This document shows, in pieces, positions 61,197-64,000 of a DNA stretch of 64,000 nucleotides. Position 1 is the first letter of the stretch; the number at the start of each line of letters is the position of its first letter. The notes below the pieces were generated by a model. That model saw only the letters and a program-made list of their open reading frames with translations. It searched no databases and was not told the DNA's origin. The stretch is from NCBI RefSeq assembly GCF_000178835.2, contig NC_015275.1, positions 269,001 to 333,000 on the forward strand, read 5' to 3'. Position numbers and translations under genes: made by a program. This stretch comes from Cellulosilyticum lentocellum DSM 5427. Its GTDB lineage: Bacteria > Bacillota > Clostridia > Lachnospirales > Cellulosilyticaceae.

Positions 61197-61304
61197 AAAC
61201 ATTTACAATAGGAGGAGAAGATTGTAAATTTACCTAAGGAAGAGGTCATTACTATTTAGTAGAGGGCTATAAGGAGTTCTATATTATTGATTTTGTACAA
61301 ACGA

Positions 61305-61338
61305 AAAGGCTCTAGTAATTTATACTAGAGCCTTTATC
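61305..61338 (+). terminator. Terminator of the beta-galactoside operon
   Basis: AAAGGCTCTAGTA pairs with TACTAGAGCCTTT around ATTTA, then ATCTATT. Confidence 0.85.
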
Positions 61339-61755
61339 TATTGGGCAACTATATTACCAAAGATAAAGATATAATGCTAATGCGCCTACTAATATAAGAG
61401 CATTAAGTAAATTTAAACTACTAAATAAAAGAATTGCTTTTATAAACTCATATTTTATATTACAAATAGAGAAGTCAATAAGCAATAGATGTAAGTAGTT
61501 ATAAACTAGAAAGTATATTTAAAATAACAAAACTTTTGAATAAAAGGATTGTTATGTAACGTAAAAAAATATATAATATCTGCAGAAAATTTATTTATGT
61601 AAACAAATACAGAAAAGGAATTATGAAAATTAATGGAATTAGGGGGAGCCCAAGAAAGTGAAATTTTAAAGTGATCTTTTATTGCAAATTCAAAATTTAG
61701 GCTATAAGAGGTTTTTAGACGTTAATTAATTTGAGTTAAAGAAGAAGGAGAAGAA
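61339..61755. other. Intergenic region without a recognised gene
   Basis: These 417 nt are strongly AT-rich. I see only the ribosome site AGAAGGAGAAGAA just before the hemerythrin start and no supported ORF, RNA or repeat. Confidence 0.5.
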
Positions 61756-62178
61756 ATGTTTGATTTTAAATTTGATTGGGATGAGTCACTGAATGTAGGA
61801 ATCCCTTTTATCGATGAACAACACCAAGAGTTATTTAGTATAGGGAGAAAGTTAGAACAAGAAATATTAACTCAATGTATGAATGCAGATGAAAAATATC
61901 TTTTAAAACTATTATGTGAGATTAGGGAATATGTTACATATCATTTTTATGAGGAAGAGAAGCTTATTAAAGAATTAAACCCTCATTTATTTGAAAAACA
62001 TAAAAATGAACACGATCAATTTATAGCGTGGGTAAATAGCATAAATTGTGGAGAGTTACTACAGAATCCACAAAAGAAGCTTAAAGAAATAAAAGAAGGA
62101 TTACAAAAGTGGGTTTTTGAGCACATTTTAATTGAAGATAGGCAAGTGCTTTTGGTAGGAATTGAGTCAATGATATAG
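61756..62178 (+). CDS. Bacteriohemerythrin
   Basis: This 140-aa four-helix protein carries the di-iron ligands in order: DEQHQELF, HFYEEEKLI, HKNEHDQF and VFEHILIED. These give five histidines and two acidic ligands after an N-terminal FKFDWDESLNVG. It binds O2 reversibly at a non-heme di-iron site, and in anaerobes it probably acts as an O2 sensor or scavenger. It is a single gene with its own AGAAGGAG site and no partner. The 382-nt gap that follows (62179-62560) has a terminator hairpin and no ORF that I trust. Confidence 0.92.
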   Translation: MFDFKFDWDESLNVGIPFIDEQHQELFSIGRKLEQEILTQCMNADEKYLLKLLCEIREYVTYHFYEEEKLIKELNPHLFEKHKNEHDQFIAWVNSINCGELLQNPQKKLKEIKEGLQKWVFEHILIEDRQVLLVGIESMI

Positions 62179-62361
62179 AAAGTAGGGGCATGTTTAAGAA
62201 TATAAAAGACATAGGTAAAATGCAGTTGAATATTATGAAAGGCACGATATAAGAAGTGTATGAAAGATAGGCATAGAGATGGAGGCTGTATCTAGAGAAA
62301 TAGTATAAATAATAGATGCTTGGTAGACCATACACATAGATAGTTATAGAATAAAAGAAGC

Positions 62362-62400
62362 GCCGGCAATTGAATGGATTAGCATTCATTGCCGGCTTTC
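62362..62400 (+). terminator. Hairpin downstream of the hemerythrin gene
   Basis: GCCGGCAATTGAATG pairs with CATTCATTGCCGGC (one bulge) around GATTAG, then TTTC. It is GC-rich at the base and stands out in this AT-rich gap. Confidence 0.65.
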
Positions 62401-62560
62401 CCATGTCCATTTTCTTTGTTATATACATAAGAAGAATGTATATAACAAAGTGAGGATATGTATAGTATAATAATGAGTGATAAAGTGTGGCCAGAAAACA
62501 AGCATACTTATAATGATAAGAACGTGATAAAAACAAATTTGGAAAGGGTACAGCAAGAAC

Positions 62561-63316
62561 ATGATTTACTTTTCACAATTATTGGAGACAGCTCAAATAG
62601 AAAAACTATTAAAAAGGTACCCAGTGGGCCTAGAGGTTATTAGCTTTGGTATTGGAGAGGTGCTAGATGACGTAGAACATTCAATTAGCTACTATCAAAA
62701 GGAATTCGCATCATTTAAAGACAATACACCTTTAGCTTTTCATGGCCCTTTTTTAGATTTACAACCTGGAAGCTGTGATGGAAAGGTAAGGAGTTTAACG
62801 AAAGAACGTTTTACAGCCAGTTATAAGGCAGCTCAGGCTTTTGGGAGCAAAGATATGATTTTTCATACAGGCTATCTGCCAAATGTTTATATCGACAAAT
62901 ACTGGTTAGAAAATGTAGCGGCTTTTTGGAAAGAATTTTTAGAAGACAAAAGTAAGGAATGTATGTTTTATATAGAAAATGTATTAGATACGGATTGGGA
63001 GTTACTAAAAGAAATAGTTGATAGAGTAAATCAGCCCAATCTTAAAGCATGTTTGGATATAGGACATGTTAATGCATATTCACATAAAACAGTAGAAGAG
63101 TGGATTAAAGTATTAGGCCAAAGAATAGGTTATGTACATCTGCATAATAATGATGGGACAAGAGATGCACATAAAGGCTTAGAGCATGGCACGCTACCCA
63201 TTGAGTCCATATTGCAACAGCTTAAGCATTATGCACCTCATGCAAAGTGGAGCTTAGAAATAGGTGATGAAAAAATGCTAGAGGAATCTTTGCAGTGGCT
63301 TATCAAAAAGTACTAG
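62561..63316 (+). CDS. TIM-barrel sugar phosphate isomerase/epimerase-like protein
   Basis: This 251-aa protein has the xylose-isomerase-like/AP-endonuclease-2 TIM barrel: LAFHGPFLDLQPG near residue 65, DMIFHTGY near 105, FYIENVLDT near 145, CLDIGHVNAY near 180, and YVHLHNNDGTRDAH near 200. The His, Glu and Asp residues match the metal site of the family. It probably isomerises or epimerises a sugar or polyol. The substrate is not evident. The ribosome site is weak (GAAAGGG some 14 nt upstream). It stands alone, between the hemerythrin and the DAHP synthase. Confidence 0.82.
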   Translation: MIYFSQLLETAQIEKLLKRYPVGLEVISFGIGEVLDDVEHSISYYQKEFASFKDNTPLAFHGPFLDLQPGSCDGKVRSLTKERFTASYKAAQAFGSKDMIFHTGYLPNVYIDKYWLENVAAFWKEFLEDKSKECMFYIENVLDTDWELLKEIVDRVNQPNLKACLDIGHVNAYSHKTVEEWIKVLGQRIGYVHLHNNDGTRDAHKGLEHGTLPIESILQQLKHYAPHAKWSLEIGDEKMLEESLQWLIKKY

Positions 63317-63413
63317 AGAGTAATGTAATAATGGATAAAGTTATTGGAAAGTACTGTAGTATGGTATACAATATAAAAATACGCATGACTCATTTAGATA
63401 AGGAGAATAGAAT

Positions 63414-64000
63414 ATGGGAATGAACTTTAAAGAGAAGCTGCCAATACCTAAGGAGATTAAGGAGCAATATCCTATTTCTCAAAAGGTAGCTGAAATAAAG
63501 GCAAAAAGAGATGCAGAAATTAGAAAAATCTTCACAGGGGAATCTGATAAATTTATTGTTATTATAGGGCCATGCTCTGCAGATAATGAAGATTCAGTAT
63601 GTGACTATGTAAGTAGGCTTGCAAAGGTGAATGAAAAGGTTTCAGATAGATTAATGATTATCCCTAGAATCTATACTAATAAACCTAGAACAACAGGTGA
63701 AGGCTACAAGGGTATGCTTCACCAACCAGATCCAACTAAAGACCCTGACTTATTATCAGGAATTATTGCTATTCGTAAAATGCATGTACGTGCTATTGAG
63801 GAAACAGGGCTTACTGCAGCAGATGAAATGTTATATCCAGAAAATCGTAGATATCTAGATGACATCTTATCTTATGAAGCTATTGGGGCACGCTCTGTAG
63901 AGAATCAACAACACCGTTTAACAGCTAGTGGTATGGATATTCCTGTAGGGATGAAAAATCCTACAAGTGGAGACCTTTCTGTTATGTTTAACTCTGTCGT
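63414..64000 (+). CDS. 3-deoxy-7-phosphoheptulonate (DAHP) synthase, type I, 5' part
   Basis: The gene runs off the end of the window; 195 codons are visible. AAGGAGAATAGA precedes the ATG. The type I (AroFGH) hallmarks are present: IIGPCSADNEDS near residue 50, then PRIYTNKPRTTGEGYKG, ARSVENQQHR and GMKNPTSGD. The enzyme joins phosphoenolpyruvate and erythrose-4-phosphate in the first step of aromatic amino-acid synthesis. The N-terminal leader is slightly shorter than in E. coli AroG. No attenuator is seen in the 97-nt gap before it. Confidence 0.93.
   Translation, partial: MGMNFKEKLPIPKEIKEQYPISQKVAEIKAKRDAEIRKIFTGESDKFIVIIGPCSADNEDSVCDYVSRLAKVNEKVSDRLMIIPRIYTNKPRTTGEGYKGMLHQPDPTKDPDLLSGIIAIRKMHVRAIEETGLTAADEMLYPENRRYLDDILSYEAIGARSVENQQHRLTASGMDIPVGMKNPTSGDLSVMFNSV

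Overview
The window is low-GC DNA from a Gram-positive anaerobe, most likely a Clostridia member of the Lachnospirales and possibly Cellulosilyticum-like. This rests on the strong AGGAGG-type ribosome sites, the DUF1659/DUF2922 pair, LacL/LacM-type beta-galactosidase, two CUT1-type sugar ABC transporters and RepA_N-type replication debris. The species is an inference. No rRNA, tRNA or CRISPR array is visible. Most genes are on the + strand.

Positions 1-3.9 kb hold the end of a WYL regulator, a tiny zinc-ribbon protein and an unassigned two-gene cassette (1030-3737). Positions 3.9-13.1 kb are a sucrose module. A LacI-family regulator and a chemoreceptor (both -) diverge from a binding protein, two permeases, sucrose phosphorylase and fructokinase (+). 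The gene set predicts sucrose uptake, phosphorolysis to glucose-1-phosphate plus fructose, and phosphorylation of the fructose. Positions 13.2-18 kb contain small membrane proteins (one frameshifted), a decayed VWA/thrombospondin-3 protein and a DUF5131-AraC-VOC cassette. TrkA/TrkH potassium uptake (-) follows at 18.1-20.9 kb.

Positions 21-47 kb are an accessory and defence region. In order they hold: a HipA-like kinase; an orphan CdiI-like immunity protein; a remarkable SF1 helicase fused to a PD-(D/E)XK nuclease and a complete LexA-type self-cleavage domain (24571-26988); an IS110-family remnant; a seven-gene MORC/MutL-Z1 restriction-modification operon with two C5 cytosine methyltransferases (28855-38857); an EVE-McrB plus LlaJI-type endonuclease pair (40133-43488); and a Nudix plus PLD-helicase-DUF3427 pair (43701-46981). 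These modules are separated by copies of a roughly 430-nt repeat that looks like a structured RNA. Each copy is usually preceded by a terminator hairpin with a conserved tip and a variable stem. A 256-bp imperfect palindrome lies next to one copy.

Positions 47-52.6 kb hold a RepA_N replication protein, a MerR regulator with a 19-bp-spacer promoter, a DUF6273 protein, the DUF1659/DUF2922 pair and a YcdB/YcdC-type secreted protein. Positions 52.8-61.2 kb are a beta-galactoside module: a membrane AraC sensor-regulator, a binding protein, two permeases, and LacL and LacM. The window ends with a bacteriohemerythrin, a TIM-barrel epimerase-like protein and the start of a DAHP synthase.

The strongest candidate for something undescribed is the helicase-nuclease-LexA fusion. 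The repeat/RNA family bracketing the defence modules comes second.
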